Shown piece by piece: positions 1 to 7,834 of a DNA stretch of 20,817 nt (position 1 is its first letter; each line of letters begins with the position of its first letter). The DNA lies in assembly GCA_020832725.1 (NCBI GenBank), contig JAFIEC010000408.1, positions 1-20,817 of the forward strand, given 5' to 3'. Made by a program: the position numbers and the translations under genes. Source of the stretch: Paracoccaceae bacterium. Lineage in GTDB: Bacteria > Pseudomonadota > Alphaproteobacteria > Rhodobacterales > Rhodobacteraceae. The notes under the pieces were generated by a model, which saw only the letters and a list, made by a program, of their open reading frames with translations, did not search any database and was not told where the DNA came from.

Positions 1-286
1 GCATCCGCTCCTGCGCCGGCGGAGATGTCGCTCCTCCGAGTCCGAGGAGCGCGACGGCAGCCCCTCCGGAAATCCACAGCGCATTGGGCAGAAACAGTGC
101 CAGTGCCAGCGCCGCCATCTCCGGCGATGTCTGTCCCGCGATGCCCAGGGCAAAGACCAGTGTCAGCGCGCCACCCAGCCCGAGCGTCATTGCCGCCGCA
201 GCCAGCCGGGCGCGCAAGACATCGCGGCGGCCCGCATCGGCATCCGGTGGGGCGGGATCGGTCATGGCCTGGTCGACGCTGCTCAT
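1..286 (-). CDS. Unidentified small-domain membrane protein, C-terminus cut off by window edge
   Basis: The frame is open from an ATG at 286-284 to base 1, giving 95 visible codons without a stop, so the 3' end is missing. The protein opens with a short polar, Asp/Pro-rich stretch (MSSVDQAMTDPAPPDADAGR), then has two hydrophobic segments at about residues 28-50 and 56-83, which look like membrane spans. No family motif is recognisable. Neither ATG 286 nor the in-frame ATG at 265 has a convincing Shine-Dalgarno sequence, so the exact start is open. It lies 49 bp downstream of the cytochrome b561 gene on the same strand and is probably cotranscribed with it. It could be a small membrane partner of that cytochrome, but nothing in the sequence shows this. 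Confidence 0.55.
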   Translation of the reverse strand, partial: MSSVDQAMTDPAPPDADAGRRDVLRARLAAAAMTLGLGGALTLVFALGIAGQTSPEMAALALALFLPNALWISGGAAVALLGLGGATSPPAQERM

Positions 287-335
287 TCGGCGCGAGATAA
301 CGCAACCACGCCCGGGAGCAATGGCGGCCAATGGC

Positions 336-893
336 TCAGCGGCCCAAAGGCGGCCACATGCGCGCAAATACGCCGTCGCGTCGCACGATCGCATGGTGAA
401 GCGCCACCACCACATGCCCCAGCACAAGCGCCACAAGCACATAGCGCCCCCAGAAATGCGCGGCCTTGGCGACAGCCTCCAGCGAATCGGAGCGCGGGAC
501 AAGCGGCGGCACGCCCAGCGCGTTGAGCATCTCGATGGGAAAGCCCCCGGCGACCACACGCACATAGCCGCTCACCGCCATGAACAGAAGTGCCGCATAA
601 AGCGCGGCGTGCCCCGCGCGGGCCATCTGCCGCTGGCGCAGGGGGATCGAGGCGGGGAGCGGTGGCGGCGGGTTAAACGCGCGCCACAGCAGGCGCAGCA
701 GAACAAGCAGCAGGATGATGACGCCCCCGTTCTTGTGCAGGATGAACAGCAGGTTCTGGGTGGGCCGGGCCAGGCCCTCGGTCAGCATGATCGTGCCGAT
801 GGGCAGGGTTGCCAGAACCATCAGCGCAACAATCCAGTGCAGCAGGCGCGCCGTGGCTGTATATCGCCGTGGCGCAAGGCTCGCGTCGGACAT
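336..893 (-). CDS. Cytochrome b561 (CybB-type di-heme membrane cytochrome)
   Basis: A 185-residue, four-helix inner-membrane protein of the bacterial cytochrome b561 family, which transfers electrons from quinol through two b hemes (CybB acts as a superoxide:quinone oxidoreductase). Histidines H19 (in LLHW), H53 (in ILHKNGG), H146 and H160 sit in the four-helix spacing of the CybB heme ligands. Hydrophobic segments lie near 18-38, 55-72, 93-115 and 148-167, and the length is normal for the family. I chose the ATG at 893 because a GGGAG Shine-Dalgarno sequence lies 7 nt before it. The in-frame start at 926 would add a basic extension atypical of the family. It is divergent from the phosphatidyltransferase gene across a 204-bp gap. 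Its physiological electron partner is unknown. Confidence 0.88.
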   Translation of the reverse strand: MSDASLAPRRYTATARLLHWIVALMVLATLPIGTIMLTEGLARPTQNLLFILHKNGGVIILLLVLLRLLWRAFNPPPPLPASIPLRQRQMARAGHAALYAALLFMAVSGYVRVVAGGFPIEMLNALGVPPLVPRSDSLEAVAKAAHFWGRYVLVALVLGHVVVALHHAIVRRDGVFARMWPPLGR

Positions 894-1097
894 CGTTCGT
901 CTCCCGTTGCGGCGGCCACCTCGCAAGATGGGTCGCTTTCGGCCTGTTGCCGTAATCTAGGGTACGAAGGCCGTTATTGCAGGGCACCACGGATGATGCC
1001 CATGTCACGAGAACTTGAACACCCGGGCCCTGTCACCCCGACAAGGCTTGCGGATCGCGGGACTTGAACGGCGTGGTGCGGCGCTAGGTAACAGCAG
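894..1097. promoter_or_regulatory. Divergent intergenic region between cytochrome b561 and the lipid gene cluster
   Basis: This 204-bp gap must hold promoters for the leftward cytochrome gene and the rightward lipid genes. An ACTTGAAC octamer occurs twice in direct orientation (1013-1020 and 1062-1069). The second contains TTGAAC, which could act as a -35 element, with TAGGTA at 1085-1090 as a weak -10 at 15-bp spacing. That would place transcription start almost on the ATG at 1098. The boxes are weak and I call no exact promoter. Confidence 0.3.
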
Positions 1098-1862
1098 ATG
1101 GTCGATTTTGGCTTTCATCCCCAGTCACGGCAGCGTCCGCCGCTGAACTGGCCCCTGCCGCCGGTCGTGGCCGGAGGTGCGCTTGCGCTGGGCCTTGCCC
1201 CGCTGGTGGCGCTGTCGGCCTGGGCGTTGCAGCCGCAGGCGGGGCTGGCACCCCTGGCCCTTGCGACCGGGACCTTTGCCGCGATCGCGGCAGCGATGCT
1301 CCTTGGTCTCAGGCTGCATTACCCACACCCGCGTCTGGGTGCCTGCAACGGTGTGACATTGCTGCGCGCGGCGATGGTGTCGGTTCTTGCCGCAGCACTG
1401 CTGCTGCCAATGCGCGCCGATGATGCCGGGCTGGCCTGGGCGCTGGCGGCGCTGGCGCTGGCAGCACTGCTGCTGGACGGGGTGGATGGATGGGCGGCAC
1501 GGCGGGCGCGGCTGACCTCCGGTTTCGGCGCGCGGTTCGACATGGAGGTGGATGTCGTCTTCGCGCTGGTGCTGGCGATCATGGTCTGGCAGGGCGGAAC
1601 CGTCGGCATCTGGGTCCTGGCGCTGGGTCTGCTGCACCCGGCATTCCTGTTGGCCTCGCTGATCTGGCCCGCCCTGCGCGCACCCCTCCCCGATGCACGC
1701 TGGCGCAAGGTGCTGTGTGTCGCGCAGATGCTCGCCCTGATCGCCCTGATCACGCCCGCCATGCCAGCCGCGCTGGCCCCGTGGCTTGCAGCCGGTATCC
1801 TGGCGGTGCTGGTCGCGGGCTTTGGCCGCGACATCTTCTGGCTTGTCCGGCGCGCGGGCTAG
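1098..1862 (+). CDS. CDP-alcohol phosphatidyltransferase family membrane enzyme
   Basis: A 254-residue integral membrane enzyme of the class that moves a phosphatidyl or other phospho-alcohol group from a CDP-linked donor to an acceptor alcohol. The full family signature D-x2-D-G-x2-A-R-x8-G-x3-D-x3-D is present from D127 to D152 (D127, D130, G131, A134-R135, G144, D148, D152), so the metal and CDP site is intact. Five or six hydrophobic segments surround it (about 24-45, 52-72, 88-105, 112-126, 153-186, 205-245). The N-terminal leader of about 80 residues before the core is longer than in PgsA or PssA. The acceptor cannot be read from sequence. Four bases separate its stop from the next ORF, so it leads a tight three-gene unit whose other products also look like envelope-lipid enzymes. 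Confidence 0.87.
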   Translation: MVDFGFHPQSRQRPPLNWPLPPVVAGGALALGLAPLVALSAWALQPQAGLAPLALATGTFAAIAAAMLLGLRLHYPHPRLGACNGVTLLRAAMVSVLAAALLLPMRADDAGLAWALAALALAALLLDGVDGWAARRARLTSGFGARFDMEVDVVFALVLAIMVWQGGTVGIWVLALGLLHPAFLLASLIWPALRAPLPDARWRKVLCVAQMLALIALITPAMPAALAPWLAAGILAVLVAGFGRDIFWLVRRAG

Positions 1863-1865
1863 GGG

Positions 1866-3479
1866 ATGGGGCGCACCACATCTCTTGGTCTGGCGACGGC
1901 GCTTCTGTTTCTGGTGCTGATCCAGCCCAACCACCCCGCCGCGATGACCTGGGGCGCGTTGCGGCTGTTCCCGCTGGAGCTGCCCGTGCTGATCCTGGTG
2001 CTGGTGGCGCTGCCCGCACGCGGCATGGCGACATCAGCCATCCGCGCGGCGGTAGTGGTGGCGCTGATGGTCATCGCGGTGCTGAAGGCGGCCGATTATG
2101 CCTCTTTCGTCTCCTACAACCGCGGCTTCAATCCGGTCACCGACCTGCATCTCCTCCCCGCTGCGTGGAACCTCGCCTCGGGCAGCATCGGTGCGGTGCT
2201 TGCGGCCTTGGCTTTGGTGGCGGCGCTGATGGTGGTCCTGATGCTCACTGCCGCGCTCTGGTGGGCGACGGGGCGCTGGGCTTCGGTCGCGCTGCCGGGG
2301 CCGATGCGCGCAGGTGCAGCGGTGCTGGCCCTTCCCGCGCTGGCCCTGGCAGTGGCGGAGATCGGGCAGGCCCGCCGCGCCTGGAGCTTGCCCGCCTCTC
2401 CGCCCGGTGCCGCCTTTACCGCGCGTGTGGGCATCGAGCGGGCCGAGCTCGTACGCCGCACCATGGGCGAGATGGCCGAATTCCGCACCGCCGCACTCAC
2501 CGACCCGCTGCGCGATGCGCGCCCTCTGTTCGACCGGCTTGGCGGTGCGGACCTGGTGATCGTCTTCGTCGAGAGCTATGGCAATTCCAGCCTGATCAAC
2601 CCGCTGTACGAACCCGTCCACGGCGCGCGGCTCCGCGACATCGCGACGACACTCGACGCGCACGGGCTGGCCATGCGCACGGGGCTGGTCACCGCGCCGA
2701 CGATCGGCGGGCAAAGCTGGCTGGCCCACGGCACGCTGGCCTCGGGGCTGTGGATTGACAGCCAGCCGCGTTATCGTGCCATGCTGGCAAGCCCGCGCCA
2801 GAGCCTCTTTCACCACGCACAGGACGCAGGCAAGCGCAGCGTGGCGATCATGCCCGCCCATGTCTTCGACTGGCCGGAGGGGGCGTTTCTCGGCTTCGAT
2901 GCGATCTACAACGCCCCCGATCTCGGCTATCGTGGCGAGCGGTTCAACTGGGTGACGATGCCCGATCAGTTCACCCTTGCCGCCTTCGACAGGCTTGAGC
3001 GCGACCGCGCCGACAGGCCGCCGTTGCTGGCGCAGGTGGTGCTGGTTTCGTCGCATGCACCGTGGATTCCGGTGCCGCCGGTCATCCCCTGGGAGGACAT
3101 CGGCGATGGCACGATCTTCAACCAGTGGGCAACCAGTGGCGACCCGCCCGAAGTGGTCTGGCGCGATCCGGACCGCATACGGGCGGAATTCACCCGCGCG
3201 GTCGATTATTCGCTGGACGCAGTCGGTGCCTACCTTGAGCTTCATGCCGATGCCCGCGCCCTGACAATCGTGCTGGGCGATCATGAACCCGCCCCCTTTG
3301 TCGCCGGCGTGGACAGCCTGGAGGTGCCGGTCCATGTCATCGGCCCGCCCGACCTCGTGGCGCTGGTCGAGGGCTGGGGCTGGGCCGAGGGGATGATCCC
3401 CGATCAGGCGGGGCCAGTCTGGCGCATGGACGAGTTGCGCGCGCGACTGATCTCGGCCCTGTCCTCCGGCGCGCCGTGA
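1866..3479 (+). CDS. Alkaline-phosphatase-superfamily (sulfatase / LTA-synthase-like) membrane transferase or hydrolase
   Basis: A 537-residue protein with an N-terminal membrane domain (hydrophobic segments near 7-20, 38-50, 61-74, 108-133, 149-165) and a large extracytoplasmic catalytic domain from about 228. The superfamily metal-site elements are visible: E236 in FVESYG, a Thr/Ser nucleophile candidate in TIGGQSW (T279-S284), H397 in SSHAPW, and D472-H473 in GDHEP. This architecture is shared by LtaS-, OpgB- and EptA-like enzymes, which move phosphoglycerol or phosphoethanolamine head groups onto lipids or glycans, and is also annotated as sulfatase. Substrate is not predictable. The start follows the upstream stop by 3 bp and relies on a GGGG directly before the ATG. 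Met27 (position 1944) is a fallback start but would remove the first membrane span. It overlaps the next gene by one base. Confidence 0.8.
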   Translation: MGRTTSLGLATALLFLVLIQPNHPAAMTWGALRLFPLELPVLILVLVALPARGMATSAIRAAVVVALMVIAVLKAADYASFVSYNRGFNPVTDLHLLPAAWNLASGSIGAVLAALALVAALMVVLMLTAALWWATGRWASVALPGPMRAGAAVLALPALALAVAEIGQARRAWSLPASPPGAAFTARVGIERAELVRRTMGEMAEFRTAALTDPLRDARPLFDRLGGADLVIVFVESYGNSSLINPLYEPVHGARLRDIATTLDAHGLAMRTGLVTAPTIGGQSWLAHGTLASGLWIDSQPRYRAMLASPRQSLFHHAQDAGKRSVAIMPAHVFDWPEGAFLGFDAIYNAPDLGYRGERFNWVTMPDQFTLAAFDRLERDRADRPPLLAQVVLVSSHAPWIPVPPVIPWEDIGDGTIFNQWATSGDPPEVVWRDPDRIRAEFTRAVDYSLDAVGAYLELHADARALTIVLGDHEPAPFVAGVDSLEVPVHVIGPPDLVALVEGWGWAEGMIPDQAGPVWRMDELRARLISALSSGAP

Positions 3480-4345
3480 TGCGCCGGCGCCTCTGGTGGA
3501 TGGCACGCCTGCTGGTGGCGGCAGGCCTTCTGGCGCTGGTGGCGCGGCTGGTGGATGCCCCGGCGGCCCTTGCCCTGCTCGGGGGCGCGTCGCCCCAATG
3601 GCTTGCACTGGCCTTCGGGCTTCTGTCGGCACAGATCGTGCTGTCGGCCCTGCGCTGGCGGCTGACAGCGGATCGACTGGGCCATGCCTTTGGCGCAGGC
3701 CAAGCCATCCGGGAATACTACCTTGGCGTGCTGGCCAATTTCGCGCTGCCCGGTGGGGTGCTGGGTGACGCGGCCCGGGCGGTGCGGGCCCGCCACGGGG
3801 CGGGGCTGGGCGTGGCGGTGCAGGCTGTCGTGCTGGAGCGGATGGCAGGACAGGTGGCACTGGTCCTCGCCCTGATACCGGGCTTGCTGCTCTGGCCGGG
3901 GCTGGCACCCTGGGGGCTGGCACTGGCGGCGGCCCTGCTGGTCGCGGCGGGCGGGCTGGTCACCGGACCGGGGCGCAGGGCGGGGAGGATCGTCGCCCGG
4001 GCATGGCTGTCGCGGGGGGCATGGCCTGCCCAGGCGGGGCTGAGCGCGGCGATCCTTGCGGCCAACCTCGGGGCCTTTGCCGCCTGCGCGGCCGCGACCG
4101 GAGTGCCGCTTCCGGCTACAGCCGCGCTGGTGCTGATCCCGCTTGCGCTTGCGGCGATGCTGATTCCGGTCAGCGTGGCGGGCTGGGGTCTGCGCGAGGG
4201 GGCCGCCGCCCTGCTGTGGCCGCTCGCCGGCCTGAGCGCCGAGGCGGGCGTCGCGGCCTCCATCGCCTTCGGCCTTGTGGCACTGGCAGCCGTCCTGCCC
4301 GGTCTGGCGCTGATGCTGTCGGGCAGGCACGCCCCTGCCGCCTGA
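3479..4345 (+). CDS. LPG-synthase transmembrane domain / UPF0104 family membrane protein (flippase-like)
   Basis: A 288-residue, almost wholly hydrophobic protein matching the stand-alone membrane domain of lysylphosphatidylglycerol synthase (UPF0104, also called AglD2-like). Family landmarks are ALRWRL at 57-62, the N-x2-LPGG-x2-GDAARA block at about 87-101 and ERMAG at 120-124, followed by repeated hydrophobic spans to the C-terminus. No cytoplasmic aminoacyl-transferase domain is present, so it should not itself lysinylate phosphatidylglycerol. Members are proposed to flip or handle polar lipids. The ATG shares one base with the preceding TGA (TGATG), implying translational coupling. A GTG three bases earlier is an alternative start. 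It ends 16 bp from the convergent glycosyltransferase. Confidence 0.78.
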   Translation: MRRRLWWMARLLVAAGLLALVARLVDAPAALALLGGASPQWLALAFGLLSAQIVLSALRWRLTADRLGHAFGAGQAIREYYLGVLANFALPGGVLGDAARAVRARHGAGLGVAVQAVVLERMAGQVALVLALIPGLLLWPGLAPWGLALAAALLVAAGGLVTGPGRRAGRIVARAWLSRGAWPAQAGLSAAILAANLGAFAACAAATGVPLPATAALVLIPLALAAMLIPVSVAGWGLREGAAALLWPLAGLSAEAGVAASIAFGLVALAAVLPGLALMLSGRHAPAA

Positions 4346-4361
4346 AACCGGCCGCCCGGGA

Positions 4362-5420
4362 TCAGCCGGCCCCCGCCAGACGGTCCAGCACCGCCCCCAT
4401 CACCCCGGCCGTATCCGACCAATGCGGCAGCCGCGCGCCCGCGGCACGGGCGACCCTTGCACAGGCGGCGCGGCGGTCCGGCTCTGTCAGCATGACGCGC
4501 AGGGCTGCGGCAAAGGCTTCGGGATCATCGGCGGGCACCAGCGCCCCGGCCCCAGGGGGCACCGTCTCGGGCACCGCACCGACAGCACAGGTCACCACCG
4601 GCAGCCCATGGAGCTGCGCCTCGGAGAACACGAGGCCATAGCCCTCGTAGCGGGTGGCCAGCGCAAAGACCGTCGCCTGTTCAAAAAGCGCCGAAAGCGC
4701 AGCATCCGGGATGCAGCCGGGCAGGCCCACACGCGCCTCCAGGCCCAGAGCGGCCCGCTGTGCGCGCAGCGCCGCCTCCACCTCCGGGTCGTGGGTCATG
4801 CCGACGATCTCGGCCCGCCAGTCGAGATCGGCAAGCCGCGCCAATGCCGCCAGCAACACGTCATGGCCCTTGCGTGCGCATATGATGCCTACCGACAGGA
4901 TCAGCGGCGGCACCGCAGGTGCAAGGCCCTGCAACTCGGGCCGATCGAACCCCGGCAGGGCCACCGAGATATCCGCCTCCGCCACCCCGAAATCGGCCAC
5001 GAGGATACGCTTGGTATGGGGGCTGGGCACCACCACATGGGCGGCATGGCGCAGGTTGTCGCGCTCGCGCTCCAGCAGCGCCCGGGCACGTTCGGGCGGC
5101 AGGCCCGCCTCCAACCCCAGGGGATGGTGCAGCATGGCGACCACGGGCGCGCGGATTGCCGCGAGCCCTTCGGTGTCGACCGCCCCGAAGATCAGACCAT
5201 CGAGGATCAGCGGCACATCACCGGGCAATTCCTGCAGGCGGCGCAGCGTTTCGGCCTCATCCCCCCGGGTGGGGTGGGGAAAGCTGTCGCCGGTGCGGAT
5301 GTGCTCCACCGCGCGCCCCGCTGCGCGCAGCGCATACAGCAGGCTGCGCTCGTAATTGTAGCCGCCGGTGCGGGTGTCGAGATCGCCCGGAATGGCAAAT
5401 GCGGCGGCAGCGAGTGTCAT
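4362..5420 (-). CDS. GT-B glycosyltransferase, family 4-like
   Basis: A 352-residue cytoplasmic or membrane-peripheral retaining glycosyltransferase of the GT4 type. The C-terminal Rossmann domain starts at about 172 with LSVGIICARKGHD (R183, K184 donor-phosphate contact region) and carries the E-x7-E motif at E259 and E267 (YEGYGLVFSEA), with HGLPVV and GAVPE following. The N-terminal domain has a Gly-rich acceptor loop (TRTGGYNYE, 16-24). Sugar donor and acceptor are unknown. A GGAG Shine-Dalgarno sequence 7 nt before the ATG supports the start. It lies 14 bp after the fused ABC permease and may be read from the importer operon. Functionally it fits better with the convergent lipid genes at 1098-4345, for example glycosylating their product. 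Confidence 0.85.
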   Translation of the reverse strand: MTLAAAAFAIPGDLDTRTGGYNYERSLLYALRAAGRAVEHIRTGDSFPHPTRGDEAETLRRLQELPGDVPLILDGLIFGAVDTEGLAAIRAPVVAMLHHPLGLEAGLPPERARALLERERDNLRHAAHVVVPSPHTKRILVADFGVAEADISVALPGFDRPELQGLAPAVPPLILSVGIICARKGHDVLLAALARLADLDWRAEIVGMTHDPEVEAALRAQRAALGLEARVGLPGCIPDAALSALFEQATVFALATRYEGYGLVFSEAQLHGLPVVTCAVGAVPETVPPGAGALVPADDPEAFAAALRVMLTEPDRRAACARVARAAGARLPHWSDTAGVMGAVLDRLAGAG

Positions 5421-5434
5421 CGGCAGGCTCCGGT

Positions 5435-7021
5435 TCAGCTCAGTTGCTCAGGCGCATAGCGCCGCAGCGCCCGGCGCTCCAGAAGCGCGACCCCGGCATA
5501 TCCCAGCGCCGAGACGGCAGCCAGCGTGGCCGTGGCCGACCACAGCATGTTGTAGTTGGAGGTCGATGCCGAAAGCGCCATCAGATGCCCCATGCCCCGT
5601 CCGGTAGCCAGCCACTCGGCCACGGTCACCGCAAGAACGGCTGCGGGCACCGACATGCGGGCCGCGGCAAAGAAGGCCGGCAGCATGGCCGGCAATTGCG
5701 CATGAAGCAGCCTCTGCACGGGCCGGGCCGCATAGGCGGCAAAGACGTCGAGCACCTGCCCCGGTGCCTGACGCAACCCCTGCAGGCAGGCGACCAGTGC
5801 GGGAAAGAAGGTCATCACCGCGACGATGGCGATGGTGCCCGTCGCCCCCCGCCCCAGCATGAGCACGATCAGCGGCGCCGTGGTCACGATGGGCACCGAG
5901 CGCAGCGCAACAGCGATCGGCATCACGCTGCCCGCCGCTGCGGGGTAAAGCGTCAGCACCGCCGCCAGAGCCGCACCCAGCACCAGACCGGCAACATAGC
6001 CCGGTATCGTCCACAGCAGCGTCTCCACCATCGCCGCAGCAAGCGTGGCGCGCGCTGCGGCCGCCTGCGGTGCGGTGACCAGAAAGCGCCAGACATCGTC
6101 GGGGCGCTTGGCGAAGAAGCGGTTCAGATCGGCCAGCTCCATCGCCGCCCACCACAGCAACAGCACCACCAGCACGGTCAGCGCACCGATCGCGGCACGC
6201 TCTGCAAGGCGGGTGGCGGAAGCAGGTGGCGGGGTCAGCAGCGCCTCGGGACGGTCCGGAGCCAGCCAGCGACCCAAAGCCCCCAATGCCCCGTAGCCAG
6301 CCATGGCAACAGCCGCGGAAATCGTCGCCAGCGTCCATGTCGCGGTGACATCGAGGCCGCGCATCGCCCGAATGACCAGCACACCGAGGCCCCGGTCGGC
6401 GCCCGTGAACTCTCCGATCATGGCGCCGAGGATGGCTGCGGGCGCGGCGATCTGCAGCCCCGCCACCAGGTAGGGCAGCGCCGCCATCGCGCGGACCTGC
6501 ACAAGGGCGCTGGGCCCGCCGCGCCCATAGAGGCGGATGAGGTCGAACCAGCTGGCCGGCGCGGCGCGCAGCCCCACCATCAGCGGGATGAAGGTGGTGT
6601 AGTACACGGCCAGCGCCGCGATGGTGATCTGCGGCCCCGACCCGGGGCCGTAAAGTACCCGCAGGATCGGCGCCGTTGCCACCAGCGGAAGGCAGAAGAC
6701 CACCAGCGCCAGCCCGGCCACGACACCCGCCCCGCGCGGAAGCGCCAGCGCCATTAGCGCCAGTGCCACGGCTGCAAGATTGCCGATGACAAAGCCCCAG
6801 GCCGCGTTTTCCAGCGTCACCGCCGCCGCCCGTGTCAGCAGCCCGGCATTGGCCCATGCATGGGCGATCACGTCCAGCGGGCCCGCCAGCAGGAACCGCC
6901 CCGCCAGCCACCACGCCGCCCCCTCCCACAGCCGCAGGAACCGCACGACCCCCGGCAGCCAGCGCGGCACGCGCGCCAACGCCGTGGGGCGCGCGCCGGG
7001 CAGGTCTGCGACCGTGCTCAC
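5435..7021 (-). CDS. NitT/TauT-type ABC importer permease, two permease domains fused in tandem
   Basis: This 528-residue protein contains two copies of the binding-protein-dependent permease domain (SsuC/TauC/ThiX type), about residues 35-255 and 275-520. Each copy has its ATPase-contacting EAA-like loop: the first around 163-193 (RLYGRGGPSALVQVRAMAAL), the second around 428-458 (YAARPVQRLLHAQLPAMLP). These importers normally use a homodimer of single-domain permeases, so one chain here would form the whole pore. The start is GTG at 7021, overlapping the ATPase stop as GTGA. Longer in-frame extension upstream would run through the ATPase gene. It is the last importer gene, after the binding protein and ATPase. 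The substrate is unproven; the adjacent codA suggests a pyrimidine-like compound. Confidence 0.85.
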   Translation of the reverse strand: MSTVADLPGARPTALARVPRWLPGVVRFLRLWEGAAWWLAGRFLLAGPLDVIAHAWANAGLLTRAAAVTLENAAWGFVIGNLAAVALALMALALPRGAGVVAGLALVVFCLPLVATAPILRVLYGPGSGPQITIAALAVYYTTFIPLMVGLRAAPASWFDLIRLYGRGGPSALVQVRAMAALPYLVAGLQIAAPAAILGAMIGEFTGADRGLGVLVIRAMRGLDVTATWTLATISAAVAMAGYGALGALGRWLAPDRPEALLTPPPASATRLAERAAIGALTVLVVLLLWWAAMELADLNRFFAKRPDDVWRFLVTAPQAAAARATLAAAMVETLLWTIPGYVAGLVLGAALAAVLTLYPAAAGSVMPIAVALRSVPIVTTAPLIVLMLGRGATGTIAIVAVMTFFPALVACLQGLRQAPGQVLDVFAAYAARPVQRLLHAQLPAMLPAFFAAARMSVPAAVLAVTVAEWLATGRGMGHLMALSASTSNYNMLWSATATLAAVSALGYAGVALLERRALRRYAPEQLS

Positions 7022-7824
7022 TCGGCCACCAGGCGCCGCGCGGTCTCGCCCCTCGACAGCGCCTCGGAGACCTGATCGCAGAGGTCGAGAAAGCGGTTGG
7101 TGCGCACCAGGTCGGGCGCGCGCGGATGGGAGAAGGCCACGGCGATATCGGCGACAACCTCGGCCGGGCGGGCAGAGAACACCAGCACCCGGTCCGACAG
7201 CAGCACCGCCTCGCGCACCGAATGGGTTACCAGCAGCGCAGTGGCACCGCGGGCTTGCCACAGCGCGGGCAACTCGCGATTGAGCCGGGCGCGCGTCATC
7301 TCGTCGACGGCGCCGAAGGGTTCATCCAGCAGCAGCAGGCGCGGTTCGGTCACGAGGCAGCGGGCGATGGCAGCGCGCTGGCGCATTCCGCCCGACAGCT
7401 CGGCCGGGCGCGCGCCCTCGAAGCCGGCGAGGCCCACAAGCGCGATCAACCGATCCACCGCAGCAGGATCCGCGCGCTTCCGCGCAAGCTTGAGCGCCAG
7501 CGCGATGTTGCCTCGCAGGCTGCGCCACGGCAGCAGCGACGGATCCTGAAAGGCCATCGACAGCCCCGCCCGGGCCCGCACCGCGTCGGGCGTCTGGCCA
7601 CCGATGGAGATGGTGCCCGTGCTTGGCGGCTCCAGCCCCGCGACCAGCCGCAGCAGCGTGGACTTTCCACAGCCTGACGGGCCCACCAGGGCGGTGGTCT
7701 GGCCCGCTGCAAAGCGCAGCGAGACGGGGGCTACGGCCTCGATCGGCCCGACAGGGCCGGCGAAGGTCTTGGACACGCCTTCGATCACCACCTCGGGGGC
7801 GACTTCTGCGTCGGGAAGGGTCAT
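7018..7824 (-). CDS. NitT/TauT-type ABC importer ATPase
   Basis: A 268-residue nucleotide-binding protein of the SsuB/TauB/ThiZ family that powers the adjacent importer. All motifs are intact: Walker A GPSGCGKST (48-56), Q-loop Q93 in AFQDPSLLPW, ABC signature LSGGMRQR (143-150), Walker B LLLLDEP (163-169) and switch histidine H201. The LLPWRS segment after the Q-loop is typical of this subfamily. A GAGGGG Shine-Dalgarno sequence lies 6 nt before the ATG. Its gene sits 10 bp after the binding-protein gene and overlaps the permease start by 4 bp, so the three are translationally linked. Confidence 0.92.
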   Translation of the reverse strand: MTLPDAEVAPEVVIEGVSKTFAGPVGPIEAVAPVSLRFAAGQTTALVGPSGCGKSTLLRLVAGLEPPSTGTISIGGQTPDAVRARAGLSMAFQDPSLLPWRSLRGNIALALKLARKRADPAAVDRLIALVGLAGFEGARPAELSGGMRQRAAIARCLVTEPRLLLLDEPFGAVDEMTRARLNRELPALWQARGATALLVTHSVREAVLLSDRVLVFSARPAEVVADIAVAFSHPRAPDLVRTNRFLDLCDQVSEALSRGETARRLVAE

Positions 7825-7834
7825 GGCGCGCCCC

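Noticed and set aside
84..1067. Long open frame on the plus strand over the cytochrome b561 gene
   Set aside because: It is antisense to a clear cytochrome b561 and has the Arg/His/Gln-rich composition of a GC-rich shadow frame without any domain motif.
1051..1075. Minus-strand sequence resembling a tRNA T-arm (GTTCAAGTCCCGC)
   Set aside because: The flanking bases do not pair to form a T-stem, and no anticodon or acceptor stem is found around it, so it is not a tRNA or a clear tRNA remnant.
2034..3923. 629-codon minus-strand open frame antisense to the AP-superfamily gene
   Set aside because: Low-complexity Arg/Pro/Gly/His content and no family motif; the plus-strand frame has metal-site motifs and membrane spans.
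4346..4375. CCGGC/GCCGG inverted repeat at the convergent junction as a bidirectional terminator
   Set aside because: The stem is only 5 bp, has no T-tract on either side and overlaps the glycosyltransferase stop; such short GC repeats are expected by chance here.
4919..6757. 612-codon plus-strand open frame opposite the permease and glycosyltransferase
   Set aside because: His/Gln/Arg-rich shadow translation with no recognisable domain, crossing the boundary between two real genes.
5448..7157. 569-codon alternative frame on the same strand as the fused permease
   Set aside because: Its translation is Arg/Gly-rich with no membrane spans, while the overlapping frame encodes a textbook permease.
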